Origin: Sporosarcina cascadiensis
GTDB lineage: Bacteria > Bacillota > Bacilli > Bacillales_A > Planococcaceae
Direction: 5' to 3'
DNA length: 64,000 bases
Assembly: GCF_009650995.1 (NCBI RefSeq)
Contig: NZ_WHVV01000011.1
Location: forward strand, 1-64,000
Made by a program: the position numbers and the translations under genes. Shown here in pieces: positions 19,026-28,572 of the stretch (the stretch's first letter is position 1; each line of letters starts with the position of its first letter). A model generated the notes under the pieces. It was not told the origin of the DNA and searched no databases. It was given only the letters and a program-made list of their open reading frames with translations.

Positions 19026-19970
19026 CTAACTGTATCGAATTTTTGGATTGATTAAGGCATAAATGATATCCACTGCTAAATTAATCAATACAAATGCACT
19101 GGCAATAAATAGAATTGTTCCTTGCAGCAAACTGTAATCCCGATTGGAAATTGCCTGCAAAGCAAGTTGCCCAATACCCGGCAATGAAAAAATTTGCTCA
19201 ATAATAATTGAACCACCCAGTAAATATCCTGCTTGGATACCCAGCACCGTCACGACAGGAACTAAGGCATTTCGCAATCCGTGTTTCCAGATAAGACGAG
19301 AATTCGTAACGCCTTTCGCTTTTGCCATTTTCATATACTCTTCGCCTAACACTTCAAGCATTGAAGAACGTGTCATCCGCATCGTGACGGCTCCCACAGA
19401 AGTCCCTAGTGCAATACCAGGCATAATCATCGTTTTGATGTTCGCCCAAACACCATCTGAAAGAGGGACAAATCCACTGGAAGGCAACCAACTTAAATGA
19501 AGCGATAAATATAAAATCATCAATGTACCAAGCCAAAAGTTCGGAACCGAAATACCGAACATTCCAAAAAAGCTAGCCCCATAATCAACAGGTGTATTTC
19601 GCTTCAATGCTGCAATCGTGCCCAGTGGAATCGCGATTAACAAAGCAAAAAGTATACTAATAAAACTGAGTTCCAGCGTAATGGGAAGACGTGTGAGAAG
19701 TATGTCGAAAACCGGTTCATTTGTCAGGGAAGAGATTCCCAAATCACCTTTTACTACATTCATGATCCAAAGACCATATTGGACGATGATCGATTGATCC
19801 AACCCATACTTTTGTCTAAGGATTTCTGCTTGCGCTTCATTGTAATTCGTACCGAGCATAGCCGTTACAGTATCTCCAGGCACCAATCGCACCATGAAAA
19901 AGGCCAAGACGGATATACCGAACAACACAGGAATTGCAATGAGCAAACGACGTAATATATATGTAAACAA
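19026..19970 (-). CDS. Peptide-type ABC transporter permease (OppB/DppB-like)
   Basis: 314 residues with six predicted membrane helices. It begins MFTYILRRLLIAIPVLFGIS, the usual DppB start, and carries an EAA-type loop around 205-225 (EYMKMAKAKGVTNSRLIWKH). The AGYLLGGSIIIEQIFSLPG region is family-typical. It is the first permease after the substrate-binding protein, from which it is separated by a stable hairpin. Confidence 0.95.
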   Translation of the reverse strand: MFTYILRRLLIAIPVLFGISVLAFFMVRLVPGDTVTAMLGTNYNEAQAEILRQKYGLDQSIIVQYGLWIMNVVKGDLGISSLTNEPVFDILLTRLPITLELSFISILFALLIAIPLGTIAALKRNTPVDYGASFFGMFGISVPNFWLGTLMILYLSLHLSWLPSSGFVPLSDGVWANIKTMIMPGIALGTSVGAVTMRMTRSSMLEVLGEEYMKMAKAKGVTNSRLIWKHGLRNALVPVVTVLGIQAGYLLGGSIIIEQIFSLPGIGQLALQAISNRDYSLLQGTILFIASAFVLINLAVDIIYALINPKIRYS

Positions 19971-19988
19971 TTAGACACCTCCTAGTTT

Positions 19989-20018
19989 GAAAAGGGATGA
20001 GCAGGCTCATCCCTTTTC
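19989..20018. promoter_or_regulatory. Intercistronic hairpin between binding protein and permeases
   Basis: A 14-bp perfect inverted repeat, GAAAAGGGATGAGC (19989-20002) with GCTCATCCCTTTTC (20005-20018). On the transcribed (minus) strand it is not followed by a U run, so it looks more like an mRNA-stabilising or processing hairpin that raises binding-protein yield over the permeases than a full terminator. Function is inferred. Confidence 0.7.
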
Positions 20019-20024
20019 CGGTGA

Positions 20025-21602
20025 TCAGCGATCAATCCATGTAGTTTCCAAAGACTTTGTAGTGACTGTAGGATTCACATCAAAACCATGTACACCATCC
20101 CGTATCGCCGATGCATGCTGATTTGCATATAAGAATATCATCGGTGCGTCATCTACGATAATGGATTGTGCCTTTTTATAGATGTCATATCGATCGTTCT
20201 GTTCAGCTGTCTCCCTGCCTTCTTCCAATAAACTGTCGACTTCAGGATTGGAGTAGGCTTGTTGGTTAAATACTTCATCCGTGTGGAAGATGTTGTATAG
20301 GAATTCATCGGGATCGACAAACCCTACCCAGCCGACTATGGACATCTCAAAATCTTTTTTCCCTAATGCGTCAAAGAAAATACTGTCTTCCTGTTGAAGT
20401 ATTTCTACATCGATTCCAATTGGCTTCAACTGTTGCTTCACCACTTGTGCCGCATCCACTTGTGCTTTGTTTTGACCTACTTTCAAGGAAATGTCAAAAC
20501 CATCTTTATAACCTGCTTCTTTTAATAATGTTTTCGCTTTTTCAATATCTGGTTTTGAGTAGTTATCTAACTTCGCATCTGCCCAATGACCTTCAGGAAT
20601 CGGACCGCCTGCCAAGATCGTTGCTTGGCCAAACTTCACCGCCTTATTCATTGCCTCCCGATCAATGGCCGTTGCAATGGCTTGTCTTACAGCTTTTTCT
20701 TTTAAAGGACCCGCTGTCAAATTCAACCCAATATACTCCCAATATGTACCGGTCACGGGCTCAACCGATAGACCATCCGATTTTGAAAGCAACTGAATAT
20801 CTTTCGGTGACAACTGTAAAATTACATCAATTTCATTATTACGGATTGCAGTCGTTCTAGACGTCTCGTCCGGTACGGCTTTCCAAGTAATCTGATCTAG
20901 ATAAGGCAGTCCTTCTTTGAAATAGTCTTCAAATTTCTCCAGCACCATTTCCTGGTCCTTCTTCCAGTGGACCAATTGGAACGGACCACTGCCTGCATCC
21001 ACATTATCCAAGCTGCCGCCATTTCCCTCGACAACTGATTGATTGACGATTGCATTCATCGGATACGCAAGAAACGTTAAAAATGGAGCTACTGGCTTTT
21101 TCAGATTAATAATTACAGTTTGCTCATTCGGTGTTTCGATGGTCTCTATATCTTCGAACTGCGGCGCACGGACAAGTTGTTCAACAATCCGTTCAATCGA
21201 ATATTTCACATCCTCCGATGTCAGATCATCACCGTTATGGAATTTGACTCCGTCATGCAAGGTGAATGTGTAAACGGTGCCATCTTCAGAAATCTCATAA
21301 TCCTTTACTAGATCCCCTTCAATTTCACCGTACGTGCCTTCTTTATATTTAAAAAGCGTGTTGTACATATTCTCGATGTAATGCATCGATTGAGCATTTG
21401 TTTCACTATGCGGATCTAATCCCTGTGCATCATTAAGATCCACAATCGACAACGTGCCACCTTCTACTGGCTCTCCGATGCTTTCTTTTTGACCTTCTGA
21501 TTTCGGCGTGTCCTCTTTCTTCGGTGAAGACTCTTGATTACCTGAACATCCGGCAAGCATCAACAATAAAGCAACCCCAAGCAATCCTACGAACCTCTTC
21601 AT
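20025..21602 (-). CDS. Peptide-type ABC transporter substrate-binding lipoprotein (family 5)
   Basis: 525 residues from ATG 21602, which follows AAAAGGAG. It begins with a lipoprotein signal, lipobox LMLAGC with Cys at about residue 20, then a Ser/Glu/Lys linker. The body is an SBP_bac_5 protein (EDVKYSIERIVEQL, ATAIDREAMNKAV, and a C-terminal YKKAQSIIVDDAPMIFLYAN). It should capture peptides or related ligands outside the membrane. It is the first gene of the ABC-DUF1028-PucR cluster. Confidence 0.95.
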   Translation of the reverse strand: MKRFVGLLGVALLLMLAGCSGNQESSPKKEDTPKSEGQKESIGEPVEGGTLSIVDLNDAQGLDPHSETNAQSMHYIENMYNTLFKYKEGTYGEIEGDLVKDYEISEDGTVYTFTLHDGVKFHNGDDLTSEDVKYSIERIVEQLVRAPQFEDIETIETPNEQTVIINLKKPVAPFLTFLAYPMNAIVNQSVVEGNGGSLDNVDAGSGPFQLVHWKKDQEMVLEKFEDYFKEGLPYLDQITWKAVPDETSRTTAIRNNEIDVILQLSPKDIQLLSKSDGLSVEPVTGTYWEYIGLNLTAGPLKEKAVRQAIATAIDREAMNKAVKFGQATILAGGPIPEGHWADAKLDNYSKPDIEKAKTLLKEAGYKDGFDISLKVGQNKAQVDAAQVVKQQLKPIGIDVEILQQEDSIFFDALGKKDFEMSIVGWVGFVDPDEFLYNIFHTDEVFNQQAYSNPEVDSLLEEGRETAEQNDRYDIYKKAQSIIVDDAPMIFLYANQHASAIRDGVHGFDVNPTVTTKSLETTWIDR

Positions 21603-21777
21603 TACATCCCACTCCTTTTCAAGTTGTCTAACTATTCCAAGTTTAATAGATGGCGTTTGCGAATAATATAGAATTTCTCCCAAAAGTAAGCGTTATCATC
21701 TTGGAAGATATTCTAATCATTATTCGCTCCTAGTCGTTTAAAATGAAATTCATACAATAAAAAAGGAGGAATAGACA
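21603..21777. promoter_or_regulatory. Divergent promoter region, ABC operon and amidohydrolase
   Basis: 175 bp separates the binding-protein gene (leftward) from the amidohydrolase (rightward). Each has a strong ribosome site at its end. Divergence plus the PucR-type gene in the cluster suggests a shared regulator site here; I cannot point to a specific operator. Confidence 0.45.
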
Positions 21778-22902
21778 ATGCTGCTTGTTAAGAATGCACT
21801 CGTCTATAAAGGCTTTGGGACTCCATCCATAGAAACGATTGCCATTGTGGAGGGCAAGTTTGCAGAACCGTTTGAGGAATCGCAACTCGAAAATACTGTA
21901 ATCGATGCAAAAGGAAAAGTGATTACACCAGGGCTCATCGACGTCCATACACATCTCGGCATCAATCAACAAGGCGTAGGCGAAGCCGGGCATGATTTCA
22001 ATGAATCCAGTTCAGATACAACTCCTGAAGTGAACACAATCGATGCCATCACAATGAGGGACAGCGGTTTCGAAGACGCCCGCCGCGCTGGCGTTACAAC
22101 AGTCCAAGTCATGCCGGGAAGTGCAAACATCATTGGCGGGGAAATGGTCGTCATCAAAACAGCCGGAACCGTCGTCGACAAATGCATTGTCAGAAACCCA
22201 TCCGGACTCAAGGCAGCTATGGGAGAAAATCCAAAAGCGTATCATCGCCAAACAGTCCAGACGAGAATGGGCATCGCAGCCCGACTGCGCGAACAGTTCC
22301 TAAAGGCAGATTATTATGCTGCACAACGAAAGGCAGGAAAATGCCCTCCAAATCTTGGACTAGATCATATCGTAAAAGTATTACATCGTGAAATTCCTCT
22401 ACGCGTCCATGCACACAGAGCTGACGACATCGCGACTGTTCTACGAATCCAAAAAGAATTCCAAATCGAAGTCTCAATTGAACATGGAACAGAAGGACAT
22501 CTAGTCACAGACCTGCTGGCCGGTAGCAATATCCCGGTAGCAGTCGGTCCCACCATGTCCACCCGGCCAAAGTTTGAATTAGCCGAACAAACTTGGGAAA
22601 CTGTGCGTGCACTTGATGAAGCAAACATTTCAATTTCACTAACAACAGATCATCCCGTCGTAGGTATCGAACATTTAATGACAAGTGCTATCCTTGCGAT
22701 TAAAAATGGATTAACAGAAGAGAAGGCATTGCAGACGATCACCTTAAATGCAGCAAAACATTTAGGGATAGCGGATCAAGTGGGTTCGATTGAATGTGGA
22801 AAAGATGCGGATTTTGTTATCTGGAATGGAGATCCCTTTGATTTGAGGTCTATTGTGGAGAGGACTTATATTGGTGGAGAGTGTGTGTATGAAAAAGTAT
22901 GA
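21778..22902 (+). CDS. Amidohydrolase family protein
   Basis: 374 residues, ATG after AAAAAAGGAGG. Metal ligands are recognisable: PGLIDVHTHLG (~52-62), VHAHRADD (~210), SIEHGTEGH (~233-241) and the Asp in TTDHPVVG (~289). The C-terminal GKDADFVIWNGDPFD closes the composite beta domain of this superfamily. Cytoplasmic hydrolysis of an amide, peptide or cyclic compound is expected. Divergent from the ABC transporter, it probably acts on the imported ligand together with DUF1028 (inference). Confidence 0.93.
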   Translation: MLLVKNALVYKGFGTPSIETIAIVEGKFAEPFEESQLENTVIDAKGKVITPGLIDVHTHLGINQQGVGEAGHDFNESSSDTTPEVNTIDAITMRDSGFEDARRAGVTTVQVMPGSANIIGGEMVVIKTAGTVVDKCIVRNPSGLKAAMGENPKAYHRQTVQTRMGIAARLREQFLKADYYAAQRKAGKCPPNLGLDHIVKVLHREIPLRVHAHRADDIATVLRIQKEFQIEVSIEHGTEGHLVTDLLAGSNIPVAVGPTMSTRPKFELAEQTWETVRALDEANISISLTTDHPVVGIEHLMTSAILAIKNGLTEEKALQTITLNAAKHLGIADQVGSIECGKDADFVIWNGDPFDLRSIVERTYIGGECVYEKV

Positions 22903-22958
22903 AGCTTCAGCATATTTTAGACATTTAATGTTGATCGTAACACAACAGAAATTTTAAA

Positions 22959-22974
22959 CACACTCTCTATGCAG
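22959..22974. repeat. Solitary CRISPR-repeat-like fragment
   Basis: CACACTCTCTAT followed by GCAG matches the internal part of the repeat at the left window edge (CACACTCTCTATACAG) in 15 of 16 positions. The flanks do not match and there is no second copy nearby. It could be a relic or chance. Confidence 0.3.
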
Positions 22975-23162
22975 GAAGCGTGCTCATTTTTTCAATTTTC
23001 ATATTATTTATAAAATTGGTCAAGCCGCGAAAGAACATACCAATGGTCAAATTAAGATTATTGAAGAAGTGACCGAAGACAATTATACTCTACAAATCAT
23101 GTAATTTTGTATGTTTTTTCGGAAACAACGTAAGCCGTGTATTAAGTAAAATGACTTATTAA

Positions 23163-23212
23163 AACGAACAAGAATCTGCAGCTGAGAAGTCGTTTGCGGA
23201 TTCTTGTTCGTT
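23163..23212. terminator. Long hairpin, probable terminator
   Basis: AACGAACAAGAATC (23163-23176) pairs with GATTCTTGTTCGTT (23199-23212). It sits between the amidohydrolase and the convergent chemoreceptor gene and could serve both. Confidence 0.55.
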
Positions 23213-23352
23213 GATAATGTTCTAAATAAATAGTAATTGTTCAGGTATTGGTATCCTTCTATGATGAATAGGTGTCCCAACTTGCGAAAAGCACTCTAAA
23301 CTGGGTGAAAACCATGTACCTTTGTTGGAAAACCCTAATATTCTCTTCCTAA

Positions 23353-24810
23353 TTACAACGAAGTAACCTTCCGGGCCGTACTGTCCATCTCTTCTGCCAC
23401 AATCCGGCTATCAGCAGTCAGATTGTCGATGATTTTGCTCATTTCCTGCAAGTTAGCGGACGTCTCTTCGTAAATTGCCGCAAAATTATTTGTGGAGTCT
23501 TCGATTTCCGTTGACTGCTCAATCATTTCAGTGGATGAGGATGAAAACTGGACCAGGCCTTCATCCAGATGCTCAAGTGTCGAAGCGATCTTTAGAATCT
23601 GATCGGATACCTGTTCCGTCGTCAGCGCATTTTGTTCAATCTTTTCACTGCTCTCCGTCATTTTTTGGAAAGCGATGCGATTGCTGTCGTTCAGCTCTGA
23701 CAAGTTGGCTGTGATTTTTTCGGTTGTTTTATTCGTCACGTCTGCCAATTTCCTGATTTCGTCCGCGACGACTGCGAATCCTTTGCCTGCTTCCCCGGCC
23801 CGCGCGGCTTCTATTGACGCATTGAGCGCAAGCAGATTCGTCTGTTCTGTGATCCCTTTGATGATGGCGGCGAATTCATTCGTCTCGTTCAACTTATTGG
23901 ATAACGAGAGGTAGGTCTCATGCAACTGGGCAATATTCTCCTTCAGCATTATCATATCAGCTGACAGGACGTCGATTTGCTCTTTGCCTTCCCCTGCCAC
24001 TCCGTTCGCTTTGCCTGATTCCCTTTTCAATTCATTTGCTAAATTGAATAAAGAAGTCATGCCGTCTTTCATGGACACCGTATTTTGCGCAATGGTTGAA
24101 ATCTGACCAGCCTGCGACTGACTGCCCTCCGCCATCTCCTCCACGACAGACGCCATATTGTCCTGTGACGTCATATTTTGCTGAATGCGCACATTCATTC
24201 CTGAAATATTTTCGATAATTTCCAATGAATTCTTTTCCAAAGCCGCTTTTTCGTTCTCCTGCCTTTTTGCATCGTCCGCGAACTCCTGCGTAAAAGCTGC
24301 AACCTGTCTGAATTGCCCGGTCGTCAGCCGCATAATAGTGATGAACATGAACCCAAGCAGCAAGTACAGTAAAAAAGCATAGCTGAACAGTTCCACAACC
24401 ATTTTGTCAGCGCTTGTCATCCGGTTGACGATCAGCAAGATCAGGCCATACGCATAACCGAAAAGAAACGGCTGCAGCTTCAACTGAACTGCTGAGAAGA
24501 TAGCAAGGAAAATGCTGATGATAACCGCTTTCATGCCCCCGTCGAATAAAATAGTTCCAATTAAAGCAAACGTAAACACATTGAAAATAGCCGTGTAAGC
24601 ATACCATTTCGGCTTATTGAATAACTTGGAAAACAGAAAATAAAATCCAACCACGCCTAAAAAATCAAGACTGTATAAAATAACAGTTCCTGTGTCATTA
24701 AACGCAATAGCCTGCATAACCGCAACAAACAGAGTGATGCCCATCGTAATCGCCATTACTTTGTTCTTTTTCAAAGTATCTTTTAATACTAACTCCTCAA
24801 TTGACTGCAT
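23353..24810 (-). CDS. Chemoreceptor with six-helix membrane N-terminus
   Basis: 485 residues. Residues ~18-165 contain about six hydrophobic helices with only short loops and no extracellular sensor or HAMP domain; the rest is an MCP signalling domain whose tip reads [20 protein letters not shown] (~322-341). Receptors of this shape are thought to sense membrane-linked or energy signals. It is shorter in its coiled coil than the two dCache receptors and is not a recent paralogue. ATG follows GGGGGC. It stands alone on the minus strand. Confidence 0.92.
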   Translation of the reverse strand: MQSIEELVLKDTLKKNKVMAITMGITLFVAVMQAIAFNDTGTVILYSLDFLGVVGFYFLFSKLFNKPKWYAYTAIFNVFTFALIGTILFDGGMKAVIISIFLAIFSAVQLKLQPFLFGYAYGLILLIVNRMTSADKMVVELFSYAFLLYLLLGFMFITIMRLTTGQFRQVAAFTQEFADDAKRQENEKAALEKNSLEIIENISGMNVRIQQNMTSQDNMASVVEEMAEGSQSQAGQISTIAQNTVSMKDGMTSLFNLANELKRESGKANGVAGEGKEQIDVLSADMIMLKENIAQLHETYLSLSNKLNETNEFAAIIKGITEQTNLLALNASIEAARAGEAGKGFAVVADEIRKLADVTNKTTEKITANLSELNDSNRIAFQKMTESSEKIEQNALTTEQVSDQILKIASTLEHLDEGLVQFSSSSTEMIEQSTEIEDSTNNFAAIYEETSANLQEMSKIIDNLTADSRIVAEEMDSTARKVTSL

Positions 24811-25008
24811 GATGCGCCCCCTTAAACTTCATTTCATATTCCTATATCGGTATAATTTATAAATTCTCAAGACATGGGTAATATGAAATGCAATTCTGTC
24901 AAATCATTAGAAGAAATGGGAGGTCATAAAGTCGCAGTATAAGATTTAGTAACCGGGCCTTTCCCATGTTATACTAGTAATAACTGCAGAAAAAAGGAGT
25001 CTTTCTTT

Positions 25009-25707
25009 ATGTCATATGAGTTATTTTTATTTGATTTGGACGATACGCTGTTTGATTTTGGTGAGACGGAGAAGCATGCGCTCGGCAATACATTTACCTC
25101 TTTCGGTCTGCCGGACGGCTTGGCAAAGTACCGCGCCAGCTACCATGCCATCAGCTCGGTCATTTGGGATGATCTTGAACAAGGACGCATAACGCTTGAG
25201 GAGTTGAAAGTAGAACGTTTCCGGCGGTTATTCGAGCAGCATGATCTGACTATGGACGCACAGGATTTCGGGGATCTATATATTGAAAACTTGGGACGCG
25301 AATCACATGTCATCGACGGCGTACCGGAAATGCTTGCAGGACTGGCAGAGTACCGGTTGGCTATTTTAACGAACGGCTTCACACTCGCCCAGCTCGCCCG
25401 CATCGCCGGCTCCCCGCTGCATAATACATTCGAGGCCATCATCTGCTCCGAAGAAACAGGCTTCAAGAAACCGCAGCCTGAAATCTTCGACTATACATTT
25501 AAAAAGCTCGGCATCACGGACCCTTCCCGCGTACTGATGATCGGCGATTCGCTGACATCAGACATACAGGGAGGCATCAATGCCGGCATTGATACTTGCT
25601 GGTTTAACCCGGACGGCCGCGTGAACAACACGGCCGTCCAACCGACTTATGAGATTCATTCATGGAAAGAATTCAGTTTTTTACGCAAAGCGGCAGAAAG
25701 TTACTGA
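25009..25707 (+). CDS. yfnB: HAD-superfamily nucleotidase/phosphatase YfnB (YjjG family)
   Basis: 232 residues. HAD motif I is FLFDLDDTLFDFGETEKHAL (~5-24), motif II LTNGF (~118), motif III Lys in GFKKPQPEIF (~150) and motif IV MIGDSLTSDIQGG (~178-190). The opening and length match the YjjG/YfnB subfamily, whose E. coli member dephosphorylates pyrimidine nucleotides including damaged ones. ATG with AAAAGGAG upstream; a single gene with its own hairpin behind it. Confidence 0.9.
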   Translation: MSYELFLFDLDDTLFDFGETEKHALGNTFTSFGLPDGLAKYRASYHAISSVIWDDLEQGRITLEELKVERFRRLFEQHDLTMDAQDFGDLYIENLGRESHVIDGVPEMLAGLAEYRLAILTNGFTLAQLARIAGSPLHNTFEAIICSEETGFKKPQPEIFDYTFKKLGITDPSRVLMIGDSLTSDIQGGINAGIDTCWFNPDGRVNNTAVQPTYEIHSWKEFSFLRKAAESY

Positions 25708-25742
25708 TTGAGGAATGAGATAGAAGGAGCATACGTGATTTA

Positions 25743-25775
25743 GCTGCCCTCTTAGTTGAAAGGCAGCCATTTTGC
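25743..25775 (+). terminator. Weak terminator after yfnB
   Basis: GCTGCC (25743-25748) pairs with GGCAGC (25762-25767), followed by CATTTTGC. Confidence 0.4.
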
Positions 25776-25855
25776 TGTTGATTAAGTTTGTCGCTTATAA
25801 CAGCTAAACATTGTATACAATTCCAAATCGTGTCTGAATTGTTTTGCATGCCTTT

Positions 25856-26242
25856 TCACAGGCCCATCAAAATCCACGCCACACGACCGGTCACGACTAT
25901 CAGGAACAAGAATATTACAATGAATAGACTTTTAAGAATTATAGCCAATAAAGAATCGTCATAGGTTCGCATGGATTTGCACAAAGAAATACATACGATA
26001 ACCGAGAGAACAAATGAAAGGATGACAAGCACCAGCGGGATAAATAAATGAATAAATGGATTGTAGAGATGTTCTACATTTTCCAGTTGAAGTAAGCCTC
26101 GAAACATGTCTTCCTCAAGCCCGCAGATATCTTTGCCTTTAATAGGCTCCAATAGTTTATCCGCAACCAACAATAGCAGGCTTACCAAACCCAATCCTGC
26201 TGTTGTCAAAATCAAATCAACATGGTCTGTCCTTTTTTCCAA
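25856..26242 (-). CDS. Hypothetical membrane protein
   Basis: 128 residues with three hydrophobic helices (about 10-30, 65-88, 98-124) and a short cysteine-containing loop (KGKDICGLEEDMF) between the first two. It starts with TTG preceded by GAGGAG. I do not recognise a family. It is isolated between converging genes and an accessory region. Confidence 0.65.
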   Translation of the reverse strand: MEKRTDHVDLILTTAGLGLVSLLLLVADKLLEPIKGKDICGLEEDMFRGLLQLENVEHLYNPFIHLFIPLVLVILSFVLSVIVCISLCKSMRTYDDSLLAIILKSLFIVIFLFLIVVTGRVAWILMGL

Positions 26243-26509
26243 GTCGCTCTCCTCTTTTCTTTCAGTTCATCAAATATATGTACTGTGAAGAGGAAGTAGG
26301 ACTAGTTAGGTTAGGATCTTTTAGAGATTCATTTAGGTGTGAAGATTTATTTTTTTATTAATCTTTAATTGTGCGGGGAACCGGCAGCTTTAATCACGCA
26401 TGAAAATCAACCGTGGTCAAAATTCAGGGTTGGGATGCAATACGCTTACTCAATAATAAGACACCGCTTCAAAAACGATACAGGGCGTTTTGAAGCAGTG
26501 TTTTCACAT
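26243..26509. other. Non-coding region with a hairpin
   Basis: No gene. A stem near 26461-26504 (CCGCTTCAAAA with TTTTGAAGCAGTG, imperfect) could terminate either strand; it precedes the truncated SWIM-gene copy. Confidence 0.4.
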
Positions 26510-26620
26510 CTAAACCTTCCCCAATTCATCCACAAAAGCAGGTTTTCCTCGATAACTGTTCCGAAGCTCTTCCACAATCTCCTGCTGCAGCTGTTTTTCC
26601 ACAAGCTTGCCGTAGCGCCA
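26510..26620 (-). pseudogene. C-terminal fragment duplicating the neighbouring SWIM gene
   Basis: The minus strand translates to RYGKLVEKQLQQEIVEELRN continuing to GKPAFVDELGKV and a TAG at 26510-26512. The complete gene at 26731-28380 ends RYGKLAGKQMELAVVDELRN ... KPAFMNELGKFL. The two are clearly homologous but well diverged, so this is the surviving end of a paralogue. It is separated from the intact gene only by the palindromic element at 26632-26729. Confidence 0.85.
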
Positions 26621-26631
26621 GATTAAAAACG

Positions 26632-26729
26632 GTGCCTGTGCGCAAAACAAACGTGAAAATTTACTTATTCACGTTTGTTTAAACTTTCATGAATGTTTAA
26701 ATAAACATGATTGTTTCGTGCACAGGCAC
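26632..26729. repeat. ~100-bp dispersed palindromic element, copy 1
   Basis: Bounded by GTGCCTGTG and CACAGGCAC. The interior carries repeated arms CAAACGTGAA, TTCACGTTTGTTT and GTTTAAATAAACA that can fold as nested hairpins. It starts 11 bp after the paralogue fragment and ends at the base before the stop codon of the SWIM gene. Confidence 0.85.
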
Positions 26730-26730
26730 T

Positions 26731-28380
26731 TTACAAAAACTTCCCCAATTCATTCATAAACGCCGGTTTCCTCGCAAATCTGTTTCTCAGCTCATCCACA
26801 ACTGCCAGCTCCATCTGTTTTCCCGCAAGCTTGCCATAACGCCGAATAATTCCGCACACATGCTGATAACCTTTGCGATTCGATGAACGGTTCGCAATCC
26901 CGTGTATGTATTCCTTATAAATCTTCAAAATTTCATACTCATGCAGCCCGATCAAATCCTTTGCATAGGTTTCGACTGCCTCCGGATTCTCCCTCACAAA
27001 TTCCAACAGTTCAGCCGTGTCATGTTCTTCTTCAATCAGCTGCCTGTACAAACCCTTCGCTCTCCAGTTTCCCTTTGCTTTCAACTCTTGCTTTAATTGT
27101 TCGTAAGATTGTTTCGAATCAACAGACAGCATCTTTAATTCCTGATAGAAATCAAAATCACCGTCAAGGAATAATTCCTTCGCCAAAACAGCTTGTTCCT
27201 CCCGCAGAGTAAGCCCCTTATAACCGGCATACCGAAACTTCTTCCATTTCGTCACTAGTCCTGCAAATTCCTGATCAGCCTGCTCACCTGCAGCTGCCAG
27301 CTGAATAGCGCGGCGGTATTCTTCATTTTCCAGATATTTCTCAATCAACAGTTCCCTAAATAATGAAATATAGTGATACTCCTCTAAAAATTGTACCACC
27401 TCATTCGCACTGCCATTCCGTTCAATGATTTCATACAATAGCCTGTGCAATCCTTCATAATAGTAACGCAAAGAACGGTCAGAATCCGTCTCCTCAATTA
27501 AAGTCCGAATCTTATCCTGCAGCGCTTCCCTGTACTCTTTGTCATCCGTAAAATGAATGCCGATTCTCAGCAAAGCACCCCGGTACTCCTCCCAATCTTT
27601 ATACACGGGATGATCGCATTGCAGCAATAGTTTATCAAACAGCATCTGACGCTGCGCCGAACCCGCCTCCAATGCTTCTACCACAATTTTCTCAATCAAC
27701 TCCGCCACTTCATCAGCCAGCATACCGATATCTCCGTCTGAATCATCCGCGTACTGAAATGCCTTCACCGCTTCATTCAGCAGCAGAAAAGCCAGATCGA
27801 GCGCCAGAACTTCATCCGTACACTCCCCCACTTCCACTAGACATTCATCCAGTTCCCTGACAAACCGACTCGTCTCTCCATACTCAATAAATCCTCTGCG
27901 CCCTTGATTCTTATGCACAATCAAATGAATCCACTCAGCAAAACGCTGACGTTCCTGCGCAGCATCCACTTTTGAATATTTAATTAAAATACGATTCTTC
28001 ACATGGTCATCTTGACGGGCGAGGTCCTCAATCAATTCGATCAGCTGATTTTTCGTTAATTGATCCAGTACGTCTGCCAGCGCTTCCTGCTTCTCTTTAT
28101 TCGGATCAGCGCTGTCGAACAGATCAGCCAGTTCAAAATACACCGCCGCTTCATGTTTACAGACCCGTCCATATGTATACGGGCAATCACAGTACGAAGA
28201 AAGTATCTCACCGTCCGCATCCAGCGTGACGATTACTTCATACAAGTCGCTTCCGGAGACACGAAATCGGTATTCACCATCAATGCAATCCGTCTGCTCA
28301 GCCAGATCTTCCATATAGTATCCATGCCCTCTATCTAAAATCGTGTCATTGATATGCTGCTCAAAGTTTTCCAGATTCAT
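26731..28380 (-). CDS. SWIM zinc-finger domain protein
   Basis: 549 residues from ATG 28380, chosen for the upstream AGGGGTGAG. The SWIM motif is CDCPYTYGRVCKHEAAV (~72-88), the CxC...CxH zinc ligand pattern. The remainder is helical, with many Glu/Leu/Tyr-rich repeats like those in Bacillus proteins of this type. SWIM domains bind DNA or protein; a role is not known. The gene is flanked on both sides by palindromic elements and next to a fragment of a paralogue, suggesting an accessory gene with history of duplication. Confidence 0.88.
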   Translation of the reverse strand: MNLENFEQHINDTILDRGHGYYMEDLAEQTDCIDGEYRFRVSGSDLYEVIVTLDADGEILSSYCDCPYTYGRVCKHEAAVYFELADLFDSADPNKEKQEALADVLDQLTKNQLIELIEDLARQDDHVKNRILIKYSKVDAAQERQRFAEWIHLIVHKNQGRRGFIEYGETSRFVRELDECLVEVGECTDEVLALDLAFLLLNEAVKAFQYADDSDGDIGMLADEVAELIEKIVVEALEAGSAQRQMLFDKLLLQCDHPVYKDWEEYRGALLRIGIHFTDDKEYREALQDKIRTLIEETDSDRSLRYYYEGLHRLLYEIIERNGSANEVVQFLEEYHYISLFRELLIEKYLENEEYRRAIQLAAAGEQADQEFAGLVTKWKKFRYAGYKGLTLREEQAVLAKELFLDGDFDFYQELKMLSVDSKQSYEQLKQELKAKGNWRAKGLYRQLIEEEHDTAELLEFVRENPEAVETYAKDLIGLHEYEILKIYKEYIHGIANRSSNRKGYQHVCGIIRRYGKLAGKQMELAVVDELRNRFARKPAFMNELGKFL

Positions 28381-28458
28381 CAGCTCACCCCTATGCGTAA
28401 TTAATTCCAACTTACCATAGGTGAATCACTTTTTCATTATGTATTCCTTTAATCAAAG

Positions 28459-28545
28459 GTGCCTGTGCAAAAAACAAACGTGAAAGTTCGATTTTTCATG
28501 TTTGTTTGAACTTTCTTGAATGTTTAAACAAACATGATTGTGACT
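28459..28545. repeat. ~100-bp dispersed palindromic element, copy 2 (right end lost)
   Basis: Starts GTGCCTGTGC and keeps the arms CAAACGTGAA and AAACAAACATGATTGT, but the CACAGGCAC end is missing and is replaced by ATTGTGTGTAGACCTGGTAC, a member of the second repeat class. Confidence 0.8.
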
Positions 28546-28550
28546 GACTA

Positions 28551-28572
28551 ATTGTGTGTAGACCTGGTACCT
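28551..28572. repeat. GGTACC-type short repeat
   Basis: ATTGTGTGTAGACCTGGTAC with CTTT following; the same core (GTGTGNNGACCTGGTACC or its complement) occurs at 30597-30622, 41970-42030, 42196-42215, 60216-60230 and 60818-60879. From 28573 to 28806 I see no other gene. Confidence 0.6.

Larger units (their letters stand above)
22903..23352. other. Intergenic region with gene and repeat fragments
   Basis: Contains a single CRISPR-repeat-like stretch (22959-22974), a 28-codon tail without a start that ends at about 23103 (GQIKIIEEVTEDNYTLQIM), and a long perfect stem at 23163-23212. Near 23267-23330 it also holds GTGTCCC and CATGTACCTTTG pieces resembling the dispersed GGTACC-type repeats. No complete gene. 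Confidence 0.4.
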
